NCBI GenBank assembly: GCA_009692585.1
Contig: SHYX01000009.1
Span: 1 to 64,000, forward strand
DNA from: Myxococcales bacterium
GTDB taxonomy: Bacteria; Myxococcota; UBA796; SXON01
Reading direction: 5' to 3'
Length of the DNA: 64,000 nucleotides
Position numbers and translations under genes: made by a program. Below, one piece after another: positions 7,997 to 15,894 of this stretch; position 1 is the stretch's first letter; every line of letters begins with the position of its first letter. The notes beneath the pieces were generated by a model. It was not told the origin of the DNA. It was given only the letters and a program-made list of their open reading frames with translations, and did not search any database.

Positions 7997-8560
7997 ATGC
8001 CCGTGACCGGCTCCGCGGTGACCGCGCCGACGGCGCTCGACCCCCTGGCGATCCACCGAGAGCTGCTGGAGTCCTGGCGGCGAGCCATGGACCTGGTCGG
8101 CCCGGGGCCAGTCGACGAACACTTCGTGGACGCGGAGGGCGCGGTACGGGGGCTCGCCGCCGCCGGCCCATGGCTCGATCTGGGCTCGGGCGCCGGCTTC
8201 CCCGGGGTGACGCTGGCGGTGCGCTTCCCCTCGGCTCAGGTGACGCTGGCCGAACGCCGTGAGAGACGAGCCGTCTTCCTCCAGGAGGTCGTCGCCCGGA
8301 CCGGTTTGGGGAACCTGACCGTCCACTGCGGGGATGCCGACTCTCTGCCGCGGGGCCGATGGGCGGGGGTCATCAGCCGCGCCTACAAGCCGCCGCCCGC
8401 CTATCTGGCCGATGCCCTCAGCCTCCTGGCGCCGGGAGGTCTCGCCGTGCTTCTGACGGCGGGGGACGCGCCGCCGCCGCCGCCGCCGCTGCGACTGTTC
8501 CACGTGGAACGTTACACCGTGGACCAGAAGCCACGGGCTTCGGTGCGCTATCGGTTATGA
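7997..8560 (+). CDS. rsmG: 16S rRNA (guanine527-N7)-methyltransferase RsmG
   Basis: RsmG (GidB) methylates G527 of 16S rRNA and normally sits beside parAB near the origin, as here. The 187-residue protein has the SAM-binding motif WLDLGSGAGFPGV at about residue 55 and the acidic strand AQVTLAERRERR. A CCG microsatellite at 8470-8489 encodes a run of six Pro. The gene contains a parS site encoding FHVE near its end. Its TGA overlaps the ATG of parA (ATGA), and it is the first gene of the rsmG-parA-parB-bactofilin-udk unit, divergent from serS with about 50 bp between. Confidence 0.93.
   Translation: MPVTGSAVTAPTALDPLAIHRELLESWRRAMDLVGPGPVDEHFVDAEGAVRGLAAAGPWLDLGSGAGFPGVTLAVRFPSAQVTLAERRERRAVFLQEVVARTGLGNLTVHCGDADSLPRGRWAGVISRAYKPPPAYLADALSLLAPGGLAVLLTAGDAPPPPPPLRLFHVERYTVDQKPRASVRYRL
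8496..8511. other. parS: parS centromere site inside rsmG
   Basis: TGTTCCACGTGGAACG contains the perfect 14 bp palindrome GTTCCACGTGGAAC (8497-8510) and matches the parS consensus TGTTCCACGTGGAACA at 15 of 16 positions. ParB binds this sequence to nucleate the partition complex. It lies within rsmG, 46 bp upstream of parA, the classical chromosomal position. Confidence 0.9.
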
Positions 8561-9372
8561 TGGTGGCGGACAGCACTGTGACTCGCACCATCGCGATCTC
8601 CAATCAAAAAGGCGGCGTCGGCAAGACGACGACCTCCGTGAACCTGGCCGCCGCCCTCGCGCGCGCCGGCCATCCAACGCTGCTCATCGACCTCGACCCC
8701 CAGGGAAACGCGTCCAGCGGCCTGGGCTGCCCGCGCGAGACCACCGCGTTCGGGATCGCCGACGCGCTCTTGGGCCTGGAGCCGCTCAGCCGAACCATCA
8801 TCCCGACCTCCCAGCCGGGGCTCGACCTGTCTCCGGCCACGCGTAGTCTCGTCGGCGTGGACGTGGAGTTGGTCGGAATGGCCAACCGCGAACATCGGCT
8901 GTCACTTGCGCTCGCAGGCCTCGATACGCCCTACCGCTACGTACTTCTCGACTGCCCACCGTCCTTGGGGCTCATCACGATCAACGCCCTCACGGCCGCC
9001 GACAGCGTGCTGGTGCCGCTGCAAGCCGAGTACTACGCGATGGAGGGCCTGGGCGAGCTTATCCGCTCGATCGCCGCCGTCCGCCGGAGCGCGAACCCCA
9101 GGCTGGTGCGGGAAGGGATCGTGCTCACGATGCACGACGGTCGGACGAATCTCTGTCGCGACGTCGAGGCTCAGGCGCGTGCGGTCTTCGGCACCGAGGT
9201 CTTCACGGCGGTGATCCCCCGCTCGGTGCGTCTCGCCGAGGCCGCGAGCCACGCCAAGACCATCTTCGAATACGAACCCACCGGCCGCGGGGCAACGGCC
9301 TACGGCGCGCTGGGCGCCGAGCTGACCTCGCGGGTGGCGGCACTCGCCGGTCGCCGCACCGCGGTGGGCTAG
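8557..9372 (+). CDS. parA: chromosome partitioning ATPase ParA (Soj)
   Basis: ParA dimerises on nucleoid DNA with ATP and is released by ParB, moving the newly copied origin. The 271-residue protein has the deviant Walker A motif KGGVGKTTT, the LIDLDPQGN motif, and the Walker B-like VLLDCPPSLGLIT. The start ATG at 8557 overlaps the rsmG stop (ATGA); a second ATG follows immediately at 8560. The stop overlaps the GTG of parB. It works with ParB and the parS sites in this window. Confidence 0.96.
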   Translation: MMVADSTVTRTIAISNQKGGVGKTTTSVNLAAALARAGHPTLLIDLDPQGNASSGLGCPRETTAFGIADALLGLEPLSRTIIPTSQPGLDLSPATRSLVGVDVELVGMANREHRLSLALAGLDTPYRYVLLDCPPSLGLITINALTAADSVLVPLQAEYYAMEGLGELIRSIAAVRRSANPRLVREGIVLTMHDGRTNLCRDVEAQARAVFGTEVFTAVIPRSVRLAEAASHAKTIFEYEPTGRGATAYGALGAELTSRVAALAGRRTAVG

Positions 9373-10244
9373 TGGCTTCGTCGCCGCGTGGCGCGCTGGG
9401 GCGCGGGCTCGCGGCCCTCATCCCCGACGACGCCGACGCCTCGGCGCCGGGCTCGCCAGCGTCGGACAGCTTGCGATGCATCCCCATCGATCGGGTCCGC
9501 GCCAACCCGCACCAACCGCGCCATCGTTTCGATCACGGCCTGCTCACCGAGCTGGCGGCGTCGATCAAGGAACACGGCGTCATCATGCCCATCGTGGTCC
9601 GGCGAGACCAGGATGGGTGGGTCCTGGTGGCGGGCGAGCGCCGACTCCGCGCCTCCAAGCTGGCCGGTCTCAGCGAGATTCCGGCGGTCGTCCGCGGCGC
9701 GGATATCCTCGGCGACGGGCAGCTGGTCCTCGCGCTCCTTGAGAACCTGCAACGCGTCGATCTCGACCCCATCGATGCGGCCGAGGGCTACCAGCGCCTG
9801 ATCCAGGAGTTCGGCCTCCGGCAGGAGGACGTCGCGCGAAAGGTGGGGAAGGACCGCGCCACGATCGCCAACGCCCTCCGCCTGCTCCGGATGCCACCCG
9901 CTGGCCGTGACGCCGTCAATGGCGGACAGATCACCGCGGGTCACGCCCGGGCGCTGGTCCCGTTGGCCGAGGATGGGGAGAGATTCGCCCAGGCGCTCGC
10001 GCTGGTGATCAACCGGGGGCTCACCGTCCGCTCGACGGAGTCGCTCGTGCGGCAGATGTTGGCCCCGCCGGAGCCGAAGCCCCGCCCCGACAAGGGGCTG
10101 GAGCGCCTCGGACGCGAACTTGCCCGGGCGGTGGGCGTGAAGGTCCGCATCATCACGCGGCGGGCAGGCGGCGGGCGGGTGGTGCTCGATTATGCCGATG
10201 GCGCCGAGCTGGACGGGCTCGTGCGCCGGCTGCGGGGAGACTAA
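9372..10244 (+). CDS. parB: chromosome partitioning protein ParB (Spo0J)
   Basis: ParB binds parS, spreads along the flanking DNA as a CTP-dependent clamp, and activates ParA. The 290-residue protein has the N-terminal ParB/Srx CTPase domain (PHQPRHRF, then GERRLRASKLAGLSEIPAVV), a central helix-turn-helix that reads parS (VARKVGKDRATIANALRLLR), and a C-terminal dimerisation region. The GTG start shares its first base with the parA TAG, and its TAA overlaps the ATG of the bactofilin gene (TAATG), so all are translationally linked. Confidence 0.97.
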   Translation: MASSPRGALGRGLAALIPDDADASAPGSPASDSLRCIPIDRVRANPHQPRHRFDHGLLTELAASIKEHGVIMPIVVRRDQDGWVLVAGERRLRASKLAGLSEIPAVVRGADILGDGQLVLALLENLQRVDLDPIDAAEGYQRLIQEFGLRQEDVARKVGKDRATIANALRLLRMPPAGRDAVNGGQITAGHARALVPLAEDGERFAQALALVINRGLTVRSTESLVRQMLAPPEPKPRPDKGLERLGRELARAVGVKVRIITRRAGGGRVVLDYADGAELDGLVRRLRGD

Positions 10245-10579
10245 TGTCCACGCGCGACCTTCCCCTCGCGGCCCTGCTCGGCAAGGGTGCCCGCTACAGC
10301 GGTGAGATGAGCTTCGAGGGGCGCGTTCGCGTCGATGGCTCCTTCCACGGCCGCATCTTCACCGAGGATGTGTTGGAGATCGGAGAAAGTGGCGTCGTGG
10401 ATGGCCAGATCGACGCCGCGACGCTGATCGTCGCCGGCCTCGCCAAGGGCGACGTCCGCGCCCGCGACACGCTGATCCTCCAACCCACTGGTCGACTGGA
10501 GGGCACGGTCGACGCCCGTGTGCTCGACGTACGCCCCGGGGGCCGGATCTCGGCGCAGGTACGATCTGGAGAGCCCTGA
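10244..10579 (+). CDS. bacM: bactofilin (BacM-like cytoskeletal polymer)
   Basis: A 111-residue bactofilin: almost the whole chain is the short right-handed beta-helix domain with repeating turns (ISFEGRVRVDG-like, GVVDGQIDAATLIVAG, GDVRARDTLILQPTGRLEG). Bactofilins self-assemble into filaments without nucleotide and act as scaffolds; in Myxococcus xanthus bactofilins organise cell shape and, through PadC, the ParABS system. From memory, bacM sits beside parAB there too, so the position supports this name. It overlaps parB by one base and abuts udk. A link to origin anchoring here is inference. Confidence 0.88.
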   Translation: MSTRDLPLAALLGKGARYSGEMSFEGRVRVDGSFHGRIFTEDVLEIGESGVVDGQIDAATLIVAGLAKGDVRARDTLILQPTGRLEGTVDARVLDVRPGGRISAQVRSGEP

Positions 10580-11179
10580 GTGCGGCCGTTCATCGTGGGC
10601 ATCGCCGGCGGAACCGCCTCCGGAAAGACGACAATCGCCGCACGCGCCGCCGCCCAACTCGGCGCGGTGGTGCTCACCCACGATCGCTACTACCTTGACG
10701 CGCCCTCACCGGTGGGCCACGACTTCGACCGGCCGGAATCCCTAGAGACGGGCCTGTTGGCGCGCCACCTGGGCGCGCTGGCGCGGGGGGAAGGCATCGA
10801 CGCGCCTACCTACGATTTTGCCACCCACTCACGTTTGCCCCAGACCCAACGCATCGAGCCCGCCGCGATCCTTTTCGTGGAGGGCATCCTCGTCCTGGCC
10901 GAGCCCGAACTTCGCGCGAACCTGGATTACCAGGTGTTCGTGCGCTGCGACGACGACACGCGGCTGGCGCGACGTATCCTTCGTGACACCCAGGAGCGTG
11001 GCCGCGTGTGGGACGACATCCTTCGGCAGTGGTTCATCACGGTTCGCCCCGCATACAAGGCCTACGTGGAACCGTCCCGTGAACACGCGGCGTTGGTGCT
11101 CGATGGCGATGGTGTTCTTGACACTCAGGTCGAACGCCTGGTCCTCGCCGTCCGCCAGGCGATGCCGACGCGAGCATGA
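10580..11179 (+). CDS. udk: uridine kinase
   Basis: Uridine/cytidine kinase phosphorylates uridine to UMP in pyrimidine salvage. The 199-residue protein has a P-loop at GIAGGTASGKTTIA, the lid and substrate segments HDRYYLD and PTYDFATHSR, and the LFVEGILVLAEPEL strand. The length fits bacterial Udk. A GTG start directly follows the bactofilin TGA. It ends 1 bp before the stop of the convergent SET-domain gene. Confidence 0.93.
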   Translation: MRPFIVGIAGGTASGKTTIAARAAAQLGAVVLTHDRYYLDAPSPVGHDFDRPESLETGLLARHLGALARGEGIDAPTYDFATHSRLPQTQRIEPAAILFVEGILVLAEPELRANLDYQVFVRCDDDTRLARRILRDTQERGRVWDDILRQWFITVRPAYKAYVEPSREHAALVLDGDGVLDTQVERLVLAVRQAMPTRA

Positions 11180-11180
11180 C

Positions 11181-11591
11181 TCACCGCGCGACGCGACCGC
11201 GGTCCGTCCACCACGCCGGCCCGTAACTCACGAAGAGCTGCTCCCCACTGACGATATCGCGAGTAGTGATATATTCGAACAGGCGTTGTGCCGCGCGTAG
11301 GTGGTACTCGAGGGATGGCTCGTCGGCGTGGTTGTACAGGCTTCCCCAGCCGAGCACCAACGCCCGCTGATCGAACTGTGCCGAACACGGATCGTCGGTG
11401 AGGCGGAAGGTGTAGTCACGCAGCGGGGGATGCTGCGCCGAGGCGAGATCCAGCACCAGGAACGGGGCCACCTCGACGAGGGTGCCGGCCGAGAGCGCGG
11501 TCCGGGTGAAAACACCCCAACCGAACGAGCAAGGCCGCACCCTGAGCGCAGGGTGCTGAAAGACCCCTATTTGCACGGAGGCGCGGCGCAT
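11181..11591 (-). CDS. SET-domain protein
   Basis: A 136-residue protein made up only of a SET domain. Visible motifs are the N-terminal GWGVFTRTALSAGTLVEVAPF, the core GWGSLYNHADEPSLEYHL (equivalent to the NH.C.PN signature) and the C-terminal RDIVSGEQLFVSYGPAWW. The fold uses SAM to methylate lysines; bacterial stand-alone SET proteins of this kind have few known substrates. It is transcribed divergently from the glycosyltransferase, 51 bp away, and converges on udk. Confidence 0.82.
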   Translation of the reverse strand: MRRASVQIGVFQHPALRVRPCSFGWGVFTRTALSAGTLVEVAPFLVLDLASAQHPPLRDYTFRLTDDPCSAQFDQRALVLGWGSLYNHADEPSLEYHLRAAQRLFEYITTRDIVSGEQLFVSYGPAWWTDRGRVAR

Positions 11592-11642
11592 GACCCTCCG
11601 TTGGGGGCTTGTCTGAACCTATCGTGCGCAGTAGGGCACGGC

Positions 11643-12728
11643 ATGCTCGGGTCCGGTAGCGTCGTGGTGTGCGCGGATCCCGGTGTCCCGGCCCTGGGTC
11701 CGTCCGGCGCGTCGGCGCATCTTCGTGGCGTCGCGACCGCCCTGCGTGCGCCCATCGTGTGTGTCCACGCAACCGACCGACGGGGTATCGGTGGCGACGT
11801 GGGCGTGCCGGTTCACGGGGTCGGCCTGGCCGGCTGGCCGCGGTGGGCGCCCCGGCAGGGGCTGCGCGAGGTGCGCACCGCGCGTCGATGCGCCGAGCGC
11901 ACGTTGGACCTTGCGCCCGCCCTGGTGTGGGAACGCCACAGCCTCTACTCGGACGCCGGCTGGAAGGTACACGCCGCCACCGGCGCGCGCTGGATCCTCG
12001 AGGTCAACGCCCCCCTCGCCCAGGAGCGGCGGCGGTACGGCGGCCTGCCCGACCCCGCGTTCGCCGAGATGTGGGAGCGCGACGTGCTCCTCGCCGCGCC
12101 AGACATCGTCGCGGTGAGCGCGTGGCTGGTCGACTGGCTTCGGTCGTTGGGGTGCCGAAACGTGCGGCACCTGCCCAACGGGGTGGCTCCACACCGTGGG
12201 CGGCGCGCCGAGACCCGAGCCCGGCTGGGCCTGGACGGGCGGGCGGTGATCGGCTTTGTCGGATCGATGCGCCCGTGGCACGGGGTCGAGCAGCTACCGG
12301 CGATCCTGGACGCCCTGCCCGAGGCCGTCGGTCTGCTGGTTGGCGAAGGAGGGCCGACCCACCCCCGCCTGATGCGCCTGGGCCAGCGCAGCGAAGCCGA
12401 GGTCGCCGACGTCATCGCCGCCATGGACGTCGGATTGGCGCCCTACGGAGCCGACGCGCCGCCGTGGTTCTGCCCGCTGAAGGTCCTCGCCTACCGCGCG
12501 CAGGGCACGCCGGTGGTGGCGTCCGACCTCGGCGACACCCGCCTGTTGGTGGGCGACGGGGGCACCGCGCTCCCCGCGGGGAGCTCCGTCGCCGCGTGGG
12601 CCGACGCGATCGCGGCGTGGGCGGGGCGGCGAGCCGAGCCCTGGGTCCGTTCGTGGGACGACGTGGTGCGGGAAGGGTGCGCGCCTCAGGGCGCCGGTGC
12701 CAACCACGCGTCCTCGCCATCGGCGTAG
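11643..12728 (+). CDS. GT4-type glycosyltransferase
   Basis: A 361-residue glycosyltransferase of the GT-B fold, family 4-like. The N-terminal domain is Ala-rich with an early PALGPSGASAHLRGVATAL glycine-containing segment. The C-terminal nucleotide-sugar domain shows VIGFVGSMRPWHGVEQL and the E-x7-E region as PLKVLAYRAQGTPVVASD. It likely transfers a hexose to an envelope glycan or lipid; donor and acceptor are unknown. The ATG at 11643 was chosen since the open frame further upstream has no recognisable domain. The last 43 bp overlap the end of the convergent FG-GAP gene, an unusually long tail-to-tail overlap. Confidence 0.85.
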   Translation: MLGSGSVVVCADPGVPALGPSGASAHLRGVATALRAPIVCVHATDRRGIGGDVGVPVHGVGLAGWPRWAPRQGLREVRTARRCAERTLDLAPALVWERHSLYSDAGWKVHAATGARWILEVNAPLAQERRRYGGLPDPAFAEMWERDVLLAAPDIVAVSAWLVDWLRSLGCRNVRHLPNGVAPHRGRRAETRARLGLDGRAVIGFVGSMRPWHGVEQLPAILDALPEAVGLLVGEGGPTHPRLMRLGQRSEAEVADVIAAMDVGLAPYGADAPPWFCPLKVLAYRAQGTPVVASDLGDTRLLVGDGGTALPAGSSVAAWADAIAAWAGRRAEPWVRSWDDVVREGCAPQGAGANHASSPSA

Positions 12729-15121
12729 GCGACACCGAACGGACCGGCCGACCACAGCGCCGAGGCCTGCCGCCAGGGCGAGCCGTCCACCCACAGCCAC
12801 CCCTCGGCCCCGCCCAGCGGCTCCACGTCGCCGTCGCCATCGACATCGACGAGGGCAAGCCAGGCGGAGGGCGCGGCCAGGATGCCCACCAGCTCCGGGC
12901 AGGCCCCCCCCGCCAGCACCCGCGGGCCGCGGGCGCCCCCCACGAGCGCGTCGAGCAGGCCATCCCCGGTGAGATCCACCCCCGCCGCCAGGGTGCTCCC
13001 GAGCGCCTCCTCGGGCTCGCCATACCAATCGACAAACGCGACCTGGTCCGCCTCGTGCGTGCCCTGACGAAGCGCCGAGTAGACGCTGACCCGGCCCTGG
13101 CCAAAGTATGCGGCGGCGCTGCCCCCGACCAGATCGGCGAGCCCATCCCCGTTGACGTCCGTCGCGCCGGGTCCGTTCAACAGCGCCAGGGTGGGGTTGG
13201 TCCAGCCCTCGGGAAGGTTCACGAGCCAGGCGGCATCGTCCAGGCTCTGGTCCCCGGCGACGGGACCTGCGAACAGCCCCACCGTCGGGTGGCCTCCGGC
13301 GTCGATCGCCATCACCACCAGCTCGTCGATCCCGTCGCCATCAAAGTCTCCGGGGGTGCCGAGGGCGCCGGTGCGCGCGAGGCCCGGAGCGTCGCCGATG
13401 CGAGCGACGGCCACAAACTCCGGCGCGCCGAAGGCCCCGCGCGGGAGCAGGGCGGCGCCAGCATCCTGGTGACCGAGCAGGTAGGCGGCCCCGGCGCCGC
13501 CGCTACTGCCGCCCCACGCCAGATTCTGGAGCCCGGAGACGCTCGTTGCCGACCAGTCGCCATATCCGGTCGCGACGCCATCCGCGCCCAGCACCATCCC
13601 GGCGTCGACGGCGAACGGCACCACATCGACGACCGCCACCGCGCGGGGGACGGGCAGCTCCTGCTCCAGCGGGACGTCGACCTCGCCATCGCAATCCTGA
13701 TCCACGCCGTCGGCGATGTCGTGCGCAAAGGGCCGGCGCGTCGGGTCGGAATCGTCGCAGTCCCCGGCCGCCCCGCTGATCCCGTCGCCGTCCACATCGC
13801 ACGGCGCCACGAACGCTCGCGCGCCCGACAGCACCGCCGCACCGTCCTCGACGAGCAGCCGGAGTTCCGGCACCCCGTCGCCGTCGAGGTCGGTGGCCGA
13901 CGCGAGGTTTCGCTCCCCCTGAAGGCGACCGGCGAAGGGCACCTCGCGCAGACCGGGGACGATGATGCCCGACGCCGTCTCGACCAGCAGATCGGCGTGA
14001 CCGTCCCCGTCGACATCCCCACCGTCGCCAAGGGAGACCGCCTCGAAGGGGAGCGACTCGAAGCGGTCCACCCGGACTGGCGTGTTGCCGCTGAGCGCCC
14101 ACGGTACGTCGCCCACCACCACCAGCTTGGCGCCCAGCCCCGGCCAGCGCGCGTCCGACCAGGTCCTGGCCAACGCCGTCGGCGCGCCACTTTCGATCAT
14201 CGCCACCAGCCCGGCACCCCCATCGTAGGTGTCCATCCCGATGAGCAGCTCGGCACGCCCGTCGCCATCGGCGTCGGGGAGCGACGCGTAGTGCCAGGCG
14301 CCGCCGCCGGTGTTCAGCTCGAGATCCAGGAACGCGTCGGCCCGGCGTGCCGCCAGGCCGGGTGCGCCGGAGAAGAAGAGCGTGTGCCGATAGTAGCCGA
14401 TGACCAGCTCCGCGAGCCCGTCCCCATCAAGGTCGGGCGCCAGCGCGAGCTGCCCGCCCGGCTGCCCGTCCAGCTCCCCCCCCTCGAACCAGCCCACGGC
14501 GTCGGCGAGGGTGGTCGTCGCGGCCAGCGGACCGGCGAAGACGAAGACCCGCCCGGAATTCGGTCCGTCGTCCGTGGTCGCGAACGGAGCCGCAACCACC
14601 AGGTCATCGACGCCGTCACCGCTGAGGTCGCGTCCCGTCGCGAGCTGAGAGCCGAAGGAGGGGGACTGGCCGGTGCCGTAGATACGCACCAAGAGGCGCC
14701 CATCGAGCCCATACACCGCGACCGCCCCCTCGACCCCAGGGACGGCGCTCGCTTCCCCAACGACGAATACCGCGGTCCCATCGGGTCCCAGGCCACCCAC
14801 GGCAGCGACGGACGCCGGTCCCGTTACCCGGGTCAGGAAGGGGTCGTCGGCCAGGCCGTTGCAATCGTCGTCCACGCCGTTGCAGACGTCGACGCCAGCC
14901 GGCTGACAGGGGAGGTCGCCGGTGTCGGGGTCGCAGTCGCCCACCGCCGTGTCCGCATCGTCGCAATCCCGCCCCCCCGCCAGAAGCCGGTGCCAGTTGT
15001 CGTGATCGGCATCGGGAGTGACCGTACACCCGGCCGGCGTCTCGATGCCCGGCACCGTGACGCGCCCTAGCGGCTCCGGCACCCGGCAGGCGAGCCCGAG
15101 CGCCAGCGCGAACAAGGACAC
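12686..15121 (-). CDS. FG-GAP repeat / MopE-like surface protein
   Basis: An 811-residue exported protein. A GTG start gives a short hydrophobic leader ending in LALGLAC, a weak lipobox, so it is probably a lipoprotein. Two MopE-type Cys/Asp-rich metal-binding motifs are seen: VCNGVDDDCNGLADD near residue 80 and DCDDSDPTRRPF with DGVDQDCDGEVD in the middle. At least eight FG-GAP/integrin-like calcium-binding units (DLSGDGVDDLVVAAP, DLDGDGLAELVIGYY, DFDGDGIDELVVM and others) suggest one or two beta-propellers. The gene begins 2 bp after the stop of the small lipoprotein gene, forming an operon. Function is unknown; such proteins are abundant in myxobacterial genomes. Confidence 0.9.
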   Translation of the reverse strand: MSLFALALGLACRVPEPLGRVTVPGIETPAGCTVTPDADHDNWHRLLAGGRDCDDADTAVGDCDPDTGDLPCQPAGVDVCNGVDDDCNGLADDPFLTRVTGPASVAAVGGLGPDGTAVFVVGEASAVPGVEGAVAVYGLDGRLLVRIYGTGQSPSFGSQLATGRDLSGDGVDDLVVAAPFATTDDGPNSGRVFVFAGPLAATTTLADAVGWFEGGELDGQPGGQLALAPDLDGDGLAELVIGYYRHTLFFSGAPGLAARRADAFLDLELNTGGGAWHYASLPDADGDGRAELLIGMDTYDGGAGLVAMIESGAPTALARTWSDARWPGLGAKLVVVGDVPWALSGNTPVRVDRFESLPFEAVSLGDGGDVDGDGHADLLVETASGIIVPGLREVPFAGRLQGERNLASATDLDGDGVPELRLLVEDGAAVLSGARAFVAPCDVDGDGISGAAGDCDDSDPTRRPFAHDIADGVDQDCDGEVDVPLEQELPVPRAVAVVDVVPFAVDAGMVLGADGVATGYGDWSATSVSGLQNLAWGGSSGGAGAAYLLGHQDAGAALLPRGAFGAPEFVAVARIGDAPGLARTGALGTPGDFDGDGIDELVVMAIDAGGHPTVGLFAGPVAGDQSLDDAAWLVNLPEGWTNPTLALLNGPGATDVNGDGLADLVGGSAAAYFGQGRVSVYSALRQGTHEADQVAFVDWYGEPEEALGSTLAAGVDLTGDGLLDALVGGARGPRVLAGGACPELVGILAAPSAWLALVDVDGDGDVEPLGGAEGWLWVDGSPWRQASALWSAGPFGVAYADGEDAWLAPAP

Positions 15122-15123
15122 CG

Positions 15124-15585
15124 CTACCGGAAGACGATCTGCCAGCCGTTGTCGCTGCGCGACATCACCAGGCGGTAGGACACGCTGTCGGAGCGCCCGG
15201 GGCAGGTGCTATTCTTGGTCTCCAGGTTCACCGTCGCTTTTTCAGGCGACTCCGCCTTGTCCATGGTCCACCGACCTCCCTCCGCGCACTCCACGGACTC
15301 GCCCGCGGCGGTGATCAAGGCCTCGGCATGCCAGTGGTTCTTCGGGCCGAACGCGACCGACTTCCACCGGATGGTCGCCCCGCCGCCGTCGGAGGGGGAG
15401 AACTCGCTCATCGGATTCCGCACCAGATAGTCGGCGAACTTCCTTGTGTCTTTGTCATCAGGAAGCTCGGTTTCCGAGGTGATCCCCCCGTCCTGGGCGA
15501 CGACACCGCCGCCGGACTTGACCGGGGGTTTTTCCTTCACGCAGCCGAGGACGACCAGCAGAGACATGAGGGCGAACGTGCGCAT
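15124..15585 (-). CDS. small lipoprotein of unknown function
   Basis: A 153-residue protein starting MRTFALMSLLVVLGCVKEK, a clear lipoprotein signal with lipobox VLGC, which fixes the start; the frame is open a further 43 codons upstream without signal features. The mature part contains two further Cys (VECAEGG and NSTCPGRS) that may pair, and no recognised domain. It is first in a two-gene operon with the FG-GAP/MopE lipoprotein, so the two may act together on the outer envelope. Confidence 0.82.
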   Translation of the reverse strand: MRTFALMSLLVVLGCVKEKPPVKSGGGVVAQDGGITSETELPDDKDTRKFADYLVRNPMSEFSPSDGGGATIRWKSVAFGPKNHWHAEALITAAGESVECAEGGRWTMDKAESPEKATVNLETKNSTCPGRSDSVSYRLVMSRSDNGWQIVFR

Positions 15586-15894
15586 CCGGGACTCCTGATT
15601 CGCTGCCGGGGCTAACGTCGTACCGGCGGCCTCGCCAGCCCCCCGTGAAACGGCGTAGTTTTCCATAGTCGCCCTACCACCCCCCAGTGGCGGTCCAGAA
15701 ACGATGAAATCCATAAGCTCCTGTATTTACTTCGGGAATGTGGTGCTCATGTTTTGAGCACACCGCAAGAAGGGCGCGTTGAACCGTGTCGCCCCCGGCC
15801 GTCGGGCGGGACTTCTCCCTGGGGTTATCCATAGCGGGTGGGGAGAAGTCGGGTGCCAGCTTGACGGCGGGCTCAGAGCGGCTGAGGAGGCGCG
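15586..15894. other. 309 bp divergent intergenic region
   Basis: This gap separates the lipoprotein operon (minus) from the membrane-protein operon (plus) and must hold both promoters. It is AT-richer at 15655-15760. It contains the inverted repeat at 15743-15761 and a TTATCCATA nonamer at 15825-15833. No gene or RNA is recognised. Confidence 0.6.
15743..15761. promoter_or_regulatory. inverted repeat, possible operator
   Basis: GTGCTCA and TGAGCAC form a perfect 7 bp dyad around TGTTT in the divergent intergenic region. The symmetry and the AT-rich centre fit a repressor/activator operator or a small hairpin. No regulator is assigned. Confidence 0.3.

Noticed and set aside
11669..15070. 1133-codon plus-strand open frame
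   Set aside because: It lies opposite the FG-GAP/MopE gene, is Arg/Pro/Gly-rich without domains, and is a typical antisense artefact of high GC.
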